Positions 8,331 through 13,813 of a stretch of DNA of 24,072 nt are shown here, one piece after another. Source of the stretch: a virus. Each line of letters begins with the position of its first letter. The stretch's first letter is position 1. Location of the stretch: IMG/VR virus record IMGVR_UViG_3300044618_001302, positions 1 through 24,072 of that record. The stretch is one strand, 5' to 3'. The notes under the pieces are model-generated. The model was not told the origin of the DNA. It made no database searches and saw only the letters and a list, made by a program, of their open reading frames with translations. Both the position numbers and the translations under genes were made by a program.

Positions 8331-9146
8331 CTTTATTGTTACTCCTCTTACGAGGGGATGTGTCATTTCTGCACACCTCTATGAGTTGCCCCATAGAACA
8401 GACTATATCACCACCTAAGTTTTCTTAGGGCTTATCGTCCGAGCTTATAACTGAAACTTGGAAGGACATAAGGACTTACAATTTCTTCAAACTTAGCACT
8501 GTCTTTCGCACGAAGCGACAAGTACCAATATTTACCATGGCGGTAGATGTTGAATTCCAAGTCAAGTTTTTCCTTGATGGCCTTCTTTAACAACCAGTTG
8601 TCACCGTAGCTGAATCCCTTAGTGTGGAGATTGTAGCTTGGTGTTGCATTGCATCGTTTATCCACATATCGTCCACCGTCTGCCATGAAGATAATAGCGA
8701 GTGCTTCTGCATCCAACAACGTTAGCATATGGGGATCGATTACTTTACGACCATCCAGATACACACGTTCCCAAATTGTAGTTAACTTAGGGTGCGCCTT
8801 TGACTCAAGGCGGACTTGTTCAGACCGGGTACACCCGTCTGTGTTGTAGTCCTTCCTGTCAGCAATGCGTGCACCAATGTCAGCTTCTTCCAATGTCTGC
8901 TTAGCCTTCTCCACGTAATCAATGTTGTCTTTACGCATATTCATAATGAATCGGGCGTTGACACATTTACCAGTGACGTATAAACCGCCGTCAAAGGTGG
9001 AAAAATAATACAGACGTTTACTCAGTTCTTTACTCATAGTCGTTGCACCTTCCATATCGGATTGGCACAGGATTGTCTCTGTAGAGAGTTTCCCTGTTTT
9101 TAGATAAGTTTTCCAGATAGTTTACACTATCAGGCCGCTACTGTCA
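8331..9146 (-). ncRNA. Group I intron in the RNR gene (816 nt)
   Basis: The 5' exon ends ...AACCCGT (9147) and the 3' exon starts GCGCTGAA (8330); joining them restores the Asn-Pro-Cys-Ala motif in frame. P1 is exon CCGU (9150-9147) pairing with guide GCGG (9138-9135), giving the obligatory U-G wobble at the splice site. P2 is GATAGT/ACTATC with a GTAA loop (9116-9131). P4 is ACAGG (9097-9093) with CCTGT (9071-9067), enclosing a P5 hairpin (TCTC/GAGA). P7 pairs GACTAT (9041-9036, R element GCAACGACTA) with ATAGTC (8406-8401, S element GATATAGTCTG). P9-type hairpins with GCAA and GTAA tetraloops follow, and the last intron base is G. The 5' half strongly resembles the T4 td intron, so subgroup IA is likely. 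An endonuclease gene fills the P8 region. Confidence 0.93.
8432..9037 (-). CDS. LAGLIDADG homing endonuclease inside the RNR intron
   Basis: 201 residues from the ATG at 9037 (MSKELSKRLYYF), which has GGAAGG ten bases upstream; an ATG at 9055 in the same frame lacks a ribosome binding site. The C-terminal half (from ~105) has LAIIFMADGG (113-122) as the second LAGLIDADG helix with acidic Asp120. SYNLHTKGFSYGDNWLLKKAIKEKLDLEFNI then WYLSLRAKDSAKFEEIVSPYV and PSFSYKL match the intron-encoded LAGLIDADG_2 type. The first motif is degenerate (YYFSTFDGGLYV, Asp16). It would cut intronless reductase alleles at the NPC codon and drive intron spread. Most phage intron endonucleases are GIY-YIG or HNH, so LAGLIDADG is less common here. 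The gene is intact. Confidence 0.87.
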   Translation of the reverse strand: MSKELSKRLYYFSTFDGGLYVTGKCVNARFIMNMRKDNIDYVEKAKQTLEEADIGARIADRKDYNTDGCTRSEQVRLESKAHPKLTTIWERVYLDGRKVIDPHMLTLLDAEALAIIFMADGGRYVDKRCNATPSYNLHTKGFSYGDNWLLKKAIKEKLDLEFNIYRHGKYWYLSLRAKDSAKFEEIVSPYVLPSFSYKLGR

Positions 9147-10167
9147 ACGGGTTATAGCCTTGCACAAGCGGATCAGGGTACTCAGTTTCACCTAGACGAC
9201 CAACCTTACGAGAGAGGTTCAGGTTAATGAGGCCATAGGGCTCACCCTTTCCAAGATAGCCGTCCCAAAACAACTCGTGCAAATCTGCAACGTCATTGCA
9301 TACAACGCTGTTGTTGGACATGGCACGCCAGGAGGGAATGTTACCCATATCCCACCGCTTTGCGAGCAAATACTCAATGTCGTCACAGTCCCCAATGGCA
9401 ATTTGTGCTGATCGGCGCACATTACCTGCTACAACAATAGAACCAATGATGTTCATAATGTCAAGGCAGTCAATTGGGCGCACGTTCTTGCCACTACGTT
9501 TTTCCAGAATATCAGAGATTTGTGCAATGCCATCACATAGAATCTCAGGACCACTAGCAACACCGCCAAACCCACGGATGGGAGCGCCCTTACCACGGAT
9601 GAGTTGCGGGCTGTAGGTAAAGGTACGGTCTTCCTTACGCTCGGCTAGGAATGCCGCTTTTAGCGTCTTACCCAGTAGCTTTACCCACCCTTCGCGGGTA
9701 TCAGGCACAATGAAGTCAGCACTAGCACTATCATTTCGTGTAGGGGCCTTGAAGCCACGCTTCACCTTTGGCAACTTATTAACATTCTCACGTTGAATGT
9801 TGTAGCCCACACCACTGCCGAGCATCAGCATATCCATGGCCCATGTGAATGGGCGCACGGGTTGGTCAACAACAGTGAAGGCGCAGTTTTGCAGGGAGGG
9901 TAGGCCCAAATCCTTCACTGTGCGGGTGCCAAGTTGCCAAAGAAATCGCCCTGCAACAGTGCCCTTTAGCGAGTGCATATAGCCCCGCATACGCTCTTTT
10001 TCTTCTAGCGTAAAGCCGACATTAAGTTGCTTATCAGAAGCAGTGAGGACACGATTAATAGTGTCATCCCATTCTTCAGTCGCAGAGGTGGGATCGGCGT
10101 CATTTAGGCGCCTAGCATAAGTGCGCTTGTAAGTTAAATAGCCAACAGTAGACCAAGGTGTCGTCAT
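9147..10167 (-). CDS. nrdJ: Class II (adenosylcobalamin) ribonucleotide reductase, exon 1
   Basis: It starts at ATG 10167 after AAGGAGAATAA. After splicing with 8330-7447 it gives a 634-residue enzyme (1905 nt including stop). It aligns along its length with the monomeric B12-dependent ribonucleoside triphosphate reductase of L. leichmannii (739 aa): VGYLTYKRTYARRL, LQNCAFTVV with redox Cys95, GSGVGYNIQRENV, PDTREGWV, IHGFGG-like IRGFGGVASGP, NIIGSIVVAGNVRRSAQIAIG and SNNSV. Catalytic Cys341 and Glu343 (NPCAE) form only after splicing. It reduces ribonucleotides without oxygen or a small subunit but needs adenosylcobalamin from the host. Without splicing, translation runs five codons into the intron and stops at 9130, giving an inactive 345-residue protein. 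Confidence 0.95.
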
Positions 10168-10176
10168 TTATTCTCC

Positions 10177-10491
10177 TTATCGGTTATCACCACTACCAGA
10201 AATAACACCGCGCTTCTTGCGGCTTTCCAGCTTATCTAGGTTTGTCTGGGCAACATCGCTGAGTGTCCATCCCCAGTAGTGTGCCATGCAGGATACAAAC
10301 CAAAGAATGTCACCAAGTTCCTTTTTAATATGCTCTACAGGTAATTCCTCCTCATCGCGGTAGGCTTTAGCAAATAGAGAAGAAAGCTCCCCAACTTCAC
10401 CTTGAATACCTGTGAGTAGGTAGTAATCATCTTGTGCGCTAGGTAATGCATAATCCCACGCTAAGTTTTGGTAGTTATTAAAATCACTCAT
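10177..10491 (-). CDS. MazG-like nucleotide pyrophosphohydrolase
   Basis: 104 residues. All-helical, with the metal-binding pattern of MazG/dUTPase-like NTP pyrophosphohydrolases: GIQGEVGEL (ExxE) followed by IKKELGDILWFV (ExxD), and a third helix (WGWTLSDVAQTNLDKLESRKKRG) with the usual NxxKLxxR end. Such enzymes hydrolyse (d)NTPs to the monophosphate and PPi; phage copies are thought to shape the nucleotide pool or alarmone levels. It sits next to the reductase with TAAGGAGAATAAATG between stop and start, so the reductase ribosome binding site overlaps its end. Start ATG 10491. Confidence 0.88.
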   Translation of the reverse strand: MSDFNNYQNLAWDYALPSAQDDYYLLTGIQGEVGELSSLFAKAYRDEEELPVEHIKKELGDILWFVSCMAHYWGWTLSDVAQTNLDKLESRKKRGVISGSGDNR

Positions 10492-10618
10492 CTTTCAATA
10501 CTTCTTCATCAGCTAGAAACACACGTAGGATAAGGAGGGTAATTACCACATGAAAACCATCCCCAGGAAATTCAATGCCAAGGCCAACACCTCGGACAAG
10601 TTCAAGCCCTAGTGCCAT
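10484..10618 (-). CDS. Small hydrophobic protein (44 aa)
   Basis: A 44-codon frame reading MALGLELVRGVGLGIEFPG then DGFHVVITLLILRVFLADEE. The ATG follows GGGAGGGTAGCA at ideal spacing. It overlaps the preceding gene's end by 17 nt and the MazG start by 8 nt. The central segment (HVVITLLILRVFLA) is hydrophobic enough for a membrane-associated strand or helix. No homologue recognised. Good spacing and coupled overlaps make it more credible than a chance frame. Confidence 0.5.
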   Translation of the reverse strand: MALGLELVRGVGLGIEFPGDGFHVVITLLILRVFLADEEVLKDE

Positions 10619-10961
10619 TGCTACCCTCCCTCACTGCAATTGTCAGGCCCATGAGTTCTACTCTCATCATGTTGCGCCAGATTTCCTTGGTTTCTTCGTC
10701 AAGGGATTTCCAGATGCGCGGGCCCCACTTGCCGCTTTTCGTGTAGGTTTCAACATCTTTGATGAAGAAGTAGAAGGAGGCTTCTGCCTCTTCTTCGGGG
10801 GTGGGGCTTGCATCAATGAAGCCGTCTTCGTCCATACGTTCTCCTTCTGGTGGTTGCCAACTTTCGCACTCACAGACATATCTTCCTTCGGAATGACTGC
10901 TACTTCTGTCAAATCCGTGAGGGGCTCTTGAATCTTCCTTACACGAGATTTCTTCTCGCAT
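10602..10961 (-). CDS. Acidic hypothetical protein, overlaps the HNH gene in another frame
   Basis: From ATG 10961 (MREEISCKEDSRAPHGFDRS), preceded by AAGGAGAAATCATT, it encodes 119 residues. The first 40 are Cys/His/Ser-rich with a SEGRYVCECESWQPPEGE stretch that I have an impression of having seen in other phage proteins. A second in-frame ATG at 10835 has an even better site (AGAAGGAGAACGT) and would give a 77-residue acidic protein (MDEDGFIDASPTPEEEAEA...). The second half is a helix-rich segment (SLDEETKEIWRNMMRVELMG). Two strong ribosome binding sites in one frame may mean two products. It shares 295 nt with the HNH frame. Confidence 0.6.
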   Translation of the reverse strand: MREEISCKEDSRAPHGFDRSSSHSEGRYVCECESWQPPEGERMDEDGFIDASPTPEEEAEASFYFFIKDVETYTKSGKWGPRIWKSLDEETKEIWRNMMRVELMGLTIAVREGSNGTRA

Positions 10962-11293
10962 AATGATTTCTCCTTGTGACAGGGGGTACACAATGTTTGC
11001 AGGTTTTCTACAGAGCAAAACAACCTACTAATAAATTCATCCCAGGTGGTGAAGCCCACGGCAGGGTCCACTACAGGGGCAATGTGGTCAATTTGAACAT
11101 CCTTACTAGTAAATTCCAAGGAACACGAGGCACAGCGATAGTGCGCCGCTTCCCTACCACTCTTGCCTTTCTTCTTCCCTACAAAAGAGTTTTTAAGGCA
11201 GGCCCACTTTGGCGGGTATCTACGCATCCCACTCCGTAGGGTTGAAGTGATAAAAGCGTTGTAACGCCCTTCTGTCCATCCTTCAACTGGCAT
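10667..11293 (-). CDS. HNH endonuclease
   Basis: From ATG 11293 (208 aa). Residues 1-36 (GWTEGRYNAFITSTLRSGMRRYPPKW) are the lead-in seen in a common class of phage HNH proteins. The HNH domain has CASC (54-57), VQIDHIAPV with His70, SVENLQTLC with Asn98, and CTPCHKEK (102-109) completing a treble-clef zinc site. It cuts DNA; roles in such phages range from free-standing homing to packaging, and the context does not decide. Relatives I know end soon after the CxxCH motif, but this frame continues ~90 residues as a Lys/Pro/Ser/Ala-rich tail across the next gene, so the tail may be disordered or incidental. The start overlaps the upstream TGA (TGATG). Confidence 0.8.
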   Translation of the reverse strand: MPVEGWTEGRYNAFITSTLRSGMRRYPPKWACLKNSFVGKKKGKSGREAAHYRCASCSLEFTSKDVQIDHIAPVVDPAVGFTTWDEFISRLFCSVENLQTLCTPCHKEKSLCEKKSRVRKIQEPLTDLTEVAVIPKEDMSVSAKVGNHQKENVWTKTASLMQAPPPKKRQKPPSTSSSKMLKPTRKAASGARASGNPLTKKPRKSGAT

Positions 11294-11490
11294 CACACAG
11301 ATTTCCTGCTAACCTCATTAGCACGGCACTCTAGTGCAAGGCGCCGGTCTAGGTAGAGGTTGCTTTCCTTGCACTCATTCACAATGAGTTGCTGCCGCTG
11401 GATGCCACCGAGGAAATGCCCCACAAAGAATGAGGCAATGCTGCACACTACAAAGGTGGTAATGACAACGACAGTTTCAAACTTATTCAT
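11293..11490 (-). CDS. Small single-pass membrane protein (65 aa)
   Basis: MNKFET is followed by a hydrophobic segment (~residues 7-29, VVVITTFVVCSIASFFVGHF) and a polar C-terminal half with ECKESNLYLDRRLALECRANE. It looks like an N-terminal anchor with a short helical soluble tail containing two Cys. The ATG follows TTAGGAGAACCAC. The topology recalls small inner-membrane phage proteins (superinfection exclusion, spanin-like), but it lies in the leftward block away from the lysis genes, and no family is recognised. Confidence 0.65.
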   Translation of the reverse strand: MNKFETVVVITTFVVCSIASFFVGHFLGGIQRQQLIVNECKESNLYLDRRLALECRANEVSRKSV

Positions 11491-11547
11491 GTGGTTCTCC
11501 TAAGGTTCCACAGCTATTAATGAGGGTAACACTAATTGGTGCTGTCT

Positions 11548-11790
11548 TCATTTCTTATACACCTTCTCTTTAATGTCTGTTAAAGCCCCGATGAGGTAGT
11601 CCAAATCTTCTTCTCTGACATACCAACCCGACCGATCCGGTTGGGCAGTTTCACCGGGGCCGAAGAATAGCTGAGCATATCCCATATCGTCCTGAACTAG
11701 CGTGCAGGTTAGGACGGCATCACTAGGTGTTTGTAAGCTGTATATGCCATCGCTATCTTTTACCCATTCAAAAGTGGTTTTTGTCGTCAT
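11548..11790 (-). CDS. Small paralogue, WYV/LDxL type, copy 1 (80 aa)
   Basis: I chose the ATG at 11790 (MTTKTTFEWVKDSDG) because AAGGAA is eight bases upstream; an ATG two codons earlier is too close to it. Strand-rich body, then GWYVREEDLDYLIGALTDIK as a C-terminal strand-helix unit. The same layout (GHWYVTKTCLDELVDALTHL) ends the gene at 12091-12306, so the two are diverged duplicates. No known domain or catalytic residues seen. The function is unknown. Confidence 0.68.
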   Translation of the reverse strand: MTTKTTFEWVKDSDGIYSLQTPSDAVLTCTLVQDDMGYAQLFFGPGETAQPDRSGWYVREEDLDYLIGALTDIKEKVYKK

Positions 11791-11935
11791 AAACATATTC
11801 CTTAATGGATTCCAAGCTCTCTCTATCTTTAGCCCTGTTAAGGGCCTTTCGCTTAATGGCCCTTCCCCTTTCTAGAAGGTCACTCTTCTTCAACGGAATA
11901 GCCCCGCCATGCGTCTTCTTCTTCGTCTTGCCCAT
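11768..11935 (-). CDS. Small basic protein (55 aa) nested between two overlapping genes
   Basis: A 55-codon frame beginning MGKTKKKTHGGAIPLKKSDL and continuing as a charged helix (ERGRAIKRKALNRAKDRESL, then ESIKEYVYDDKNHF). It is preceded by GGGGAAGATG. It overlaps the 77-residue gene by 56 nt and the 80-residue gene by 23 nt, and fills what would otherwise be an 89-nt gap, in a genome with almost no gaps. Very basic N-terminus and a helical body suggest nucleic acid contact, but this is inference. The amphipathic, Lys/Arg/Glu-patterned sequence looks coding rather than random. Confidence 0.5.
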   Translation of the reverse strand: MGKTKKKTHGGAIPLKKSDLLERGRAIKRKALNRAKDRESLESIKEYVYDDKNHF

Positions 11936-12113
11936 CATCTTCCCCGTCTGGAAACACCTTGTTAAACTTTTTCACTAATGCATCAGGGAAACATTTTATC
12001 ATATCTTCCAAGGTAATGTCAAACATTACACAAAATCCATCAATGCTGTCAATGTTCTCTTCAGCCCACTCCCTAACGGCAAGCAGCTTCTCATGGTAGG
12101 TTTCGTTTGCCAT
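11880..12113 (-). CDS. Small acidic protein (77 aa)
   Basis: ATG 12113 follows GAGAGGAAGTAT. The N-terminal two thirds is helical (YHEKLLAVREWAEENIDSID, then DITLEDMIKCFPDALVKKFN); the C-terminus is a strongly acidic tail (FPDGEDDGQDEEEDAW). Acidic tails of this kind occur in DNA mimics and in proteins that contact basic partners, but no family is recognised. It overlaps the preceding gene by 23 nt. The tail is encoded by the region where the nested basic frame begins, so the acidic and basic frames are read from the same bases. Confidence 0.65.
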   Translation of the reverse strand: MANETYHEKLLAVREWAEENIDSIDGFCVMFDITLEDMIKCFPDALVKKFNKVFPDGEDDGQDEEEDAWRGYSVEEE

Positions 12114-12306
12114 ATACTTCCTCTCTTAAATGGGTGAGGGCATCTACTAATTCATCAAGGCATGTTTTGGTCACGTACCAATGGCCTTCAGTAGTTATGT
12201 GGGCTACTTTACCATTAAATTTTATATGCAATTGTGCAGAGGCGGATGTGATGTATATCCACTCCCGAGGACTCATCTTCCTCCAAGTTCCTGTTTCAGT
12301 AGCCAT
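12091..12306 (-). CDS. Small paralogue, WYV/LDxL type, copy 2 (71 aa)
   Basis: ATG 12306 follows GCGAGGAAATT. MATETGTWRKMSPREWIYI leads into beta strands and then GHWYVTKTCLDELVDALTHL and REEVYGKRN, which matches the end of the 11548-11790 product (WYV....LD.L..ALT.....VY.K). The pair therefore arose by duplication and are now separated by the acidic gene. No known domain. The function is unknown. Confidence 0.68.
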   Translation of the reverse strand: MATETGTWRKMSPREWIYITSASAQLHIKFNGKVAHITTEGHWYVTKTCLDELVDALTHLREEVYGKRNLP

Positions 12307-12320
12307 AATTTCCTCGCTTT

Positions 12321-13085
12321 TTACCGCCCATGCTTTTTACGTAGGAAGTCAATACTAATAAAACTTTCATCGAAATGACCATCTTGCACTTCGTGGAGCA
12401 TAACTAACCCTCGCCAATACCTGTTGCTTGTTACGTCCATATAACTTTCATCGTGCAAATAAAACGAACCGGCGATAATACAGGTAATTGAACTACCATC
12501 GGCTCTCCGCCCGTAAGCTACCTGACGGCCTTGTTGATGGCCTACAACACAGCTTTGATGGCACTTAGATACCAAGGTAGCTGCGCTACCTGCTGGCCGA
12601 CCCATAAGGCCCACTGGCATGTAATGGTTAAACACCACACCTTCAATGGTGACAGGAGTGAGGAAAGGGTAGGTTTCCCAATGATCTTCATACCGTAGGT
12701 CTTTGGTTGAGACGGTGCCCTCTAGGATGGGTAGGTTGTTAATGGCTCTGTCAATGCGATTCTCGTGATTACCAAGTAACATCACCTTGCGAGGTTTGTA
12801 CACCTTCTCCTTGCTCTTCTTCTGCTGCGCTTGCAGTTCTAGCAAAGGGCCTAGCAGCTTTGCCATGCCCTCATGCGCTGCTTCAATGTCATCTTTATAG
12901 CGAAGCCCCTCGAAGTGTTTGCTACCTGCCTTGTCATGAGTGGATAGGGAGGGCATATCAGCAAAATCCCCTAAATTCACTATGACATCAGGCTTCTTAT
13001 CTACAATGTATTTCCCTGCCCACTCAAGGTGGTCAAGGGGCACTCCCTTTCTAACCTGTGCGTCAGGTATGACTAATAGCTTCAT
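12321..13085 (-). CDS. Calcineurin-like metallophosphoesterase
   Basis: 254 residues. The metal-site motifs are in order: VIPDAQ (5-10, Asp8, with Gln where His is usual), VNLGDFADM (36-44, Asp40), LLGNHENR (103-110, Asn106 and His107), FNHY (His154) and VVGHQQG (His183; usual GHxH reads GHQQ). This is the dinuclear-metal phosphoesterase fold that includes lambda phosphatase, Mre11 and many phage DNA-associated phosphoesterases. The two altered ligand positions (DxH to DAQ, GHxH to GHQQ) may change metal use or specificity. The substrate is unknown. The start overlaps the upstream stop as ATGA. An 18-nt piece of this gene recurs at 13778-13795. Confidence 0.85.
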   Translation of the reverse strand: MKLLVIPDAQVRKGVPLDHLEWAGKYIVDKKPDVIVNLGDFADMPSLSTHDKAGSKHFEGLRYKDDIEAAHEGMAKLLGPLLELQAQQKKSKEKVYKPRKVMLLGNHENRIDRAINNLPILEGTVSTKDLRYEDHWETYPFLTPVTIEGVVFNHYMPVGLMGRPAGSAATLVSKCHQSCVVGHQQGRQVAYGRRADGSSITCIIAGSFYLHDESYMDVTSNRYWRGLVMLHEVQDGHFDESFISIDFLRKKHGR

Positions 13086-13345
13086 AGGTTAAGTTCTTGA
13101 CCAATGGCAGAGATTTCTTCCAATGCTTTCTCACTCTTCAGCCGCTGCTTTAGTGGGGTGGCATTGTACCAGTCATGCACCCTCTCTATGCTACGCAGTA
13201 GCTTATCTACCTTTTTCTTTTCTTCTTCTTTGTCCATTGAGAAGATGGGAATATTGCAAGGATTCTCCTGCACATTACGGTAGGTATTTAACAGTGACTC
13301 GGCAACAACTTTATCTACTGCATCATCATCTATTTCAATAAGCAT
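13082..13345 (-). CDS. Hypothetical helical protein (87 aa)
   Basis: ATG 13345 follows AAGGAGTATTAAT. Starts MLIEIDDDAVDKVVAESLLN, with a Glu/Lys helix (MDKEEEKKKVDKLLRSIERV) and a C-terminal helix. The beginning is acidic. No domain recognised. It is translationally coupled to the metallophosphoesterase (ATGA). Its composition is like the rest of the phage and unlike the GC-rich gene immediately upstream. Confidence 0.7.
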   Translation of the reverse strand: MLIEIDDDAVDKVVAESLLNTYRNVQENPCNIPIFSMDKEEEKKKVDKLLRSIERVHDWYNATPLKQRLKSEKALEEISAIGQELNL

Positions 13346-13373
13346 ATTAATACTCCTTAATGTTAGCTCGAAC

Positions 13374-13571
13374 GTTAGGCGCTTTCAGGTGCGCCGCGTG
13401 TAGATCGCCGCGACGATGGCAGACACTCCGCCCATTGCAGCGGCTTGCCACCACTCAATCAGGCCCGGGTGCATCGTGCGCAGCGTCACCCACACGCAAA
13501 CCACGGCGGCGGTGTATTGCACAGCCACAAGCGCTCGCAACGCCCAATCGCTACGGCTACGCGCGCCTAAC
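13374..13571. repeat. 9-bp inverted repeat around the GC-rich membrane-protein gene
   Basis: GTTAGGCGC at 13374-13382 and its exact complement GCGCCTAAC at 13563-13571 flank most of the GC-rich gene at 13385-13594. On the coding (-) strand the order is GTTAGGC...gene...GCCTAAC, with GCCTAAC followed by GTTCGAGCTAAC. GTTAGGC and GCCTAAC each fit the integron core-site consensus (GTTRRRY and RYYYAAC). No full attC site is present, so the origin is unclear. Confidence 0.6.
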
Positions 13572-13594
13572 ACCTCGCTCAAGTCAGTCTTCAT
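13385..13594 (-). CDS. GC-rich two-pass membrane protein of foreign origin (69 aa)
   Basis: I take ATG 13594 (MKTDLSEVLGARSRSDW); a GTG two codons upstream is an alternative. Two hydrophobic segments (~18-40, ALRALVAVQYTAAVVCVWVT, and ~52-66, AAAMGGVSAIVAAIY) are joined by HPGLIEWWQ, like small holin or phage-borne inner-membrane proteins. Local GC is far above the surroundings: 39 of 60 bases at 13441-13500 against about 25 of 60 at 16921-16980. This composition, the flanking 9-bp inverted repeat and the absence of overlap with neighbours point to recent acquisition. Function unknown. Confidence 0.65.
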   Translation of the reverse strand: MKTDLSEVLGARSRSDWALRALVAVQYTAAVVCVWVTLRTMHPGLIEWWQAAAMGGVSAIVAAIYTRRT

Positions 13595-13611
13595 TTCCAC
13601 ACTCGCTCTTG

Positions 13612-13755
13612 TCAGTAAGTTTCTCCTTCTTCTTCTAAGGAGGTTGTGTAGTCTTCACTTTCACAAATACTCTTGTACAGTTGTGCTAGGGCAAACTCCC
13701 CCTCGGCATAGTAGTAGCGATAGGATTCTTCTGGTGTCATATTTCGGGGTGTCAT
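13612..13755 (-). CDS. Small acidic Tyr-rich protein (47 aa)
   Basis: A 47-codon frame from ATG 13755 with an excellent site (AAGGAGATCAA). It reads MTPRNMTPEESYRYYYAEGE, then a helix (FALAQLYKSICESEDY) and an acidic end (SLEEEGETY). Composition is like the phage, not like the GC-rich genes on either side, so it appears to be native sequence trapped between two insertions. No domain recognised. Confidence 0.6.
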   Translation of the reverse strand: MTPRNMTPEESYRYYYAEGEFALAQLYKSICESEDYTTSLEEEGETY

Positions 13756-13777
13756 TTGATCTCCTTATTAAAATGAA

Positions 13778-13813
13778 ATCACCTTGCGAGGTTTGGCTAT
13801 AGCTCAGTTAGGC
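13778..13813. repeat. Mosaic junction: 18-nt duplicate plus tRNA-like fragment
   Basis: Bases 13778-13795 (ATCACCTTGCGAGGTTTG) are an exact copy of 12781-12798 inside the metallophosphoesterase gene. They run straight into GGCTATAGCTCAGTTAGG (13795-13812), which looks like the 5' end of a bacterial tRNA (acceptor end, then TAGCTCAGTTAGG as in the D-arm A-box), but no matching D-stem or further tRNA follows. The GC-rich gene stop codon is at 13808-13810. This looks like a recombination scar. Confidence 0.6.

Noticed and set aside
8331-8394. Exon 2 of the reductase read as an independent gene from ATG 8394
   Set aside because: The first 21 codons lie in the intron P9 region, have no similarity to reductases, and splicing at 8331/8330 restores the conserved NPCAE motif.
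10575-10931. Rightward open frames inside the leftward block, for example at 10575-10931, 13784-14110 and 23069-23431
   Set aside because: They are antisense to well-supported genes, lack ribosome binding sites and have unnatural compositions; read as shadows, mostly of GC-rich or strongly biased genes.
11483-11551. 22-codon frame between the membrane protein and the first WYV paralogue
   Set aside because: It overlaps both neighbours in the usual ATGA style but is very short and its AAGG is too far from the ATG; too little to support.
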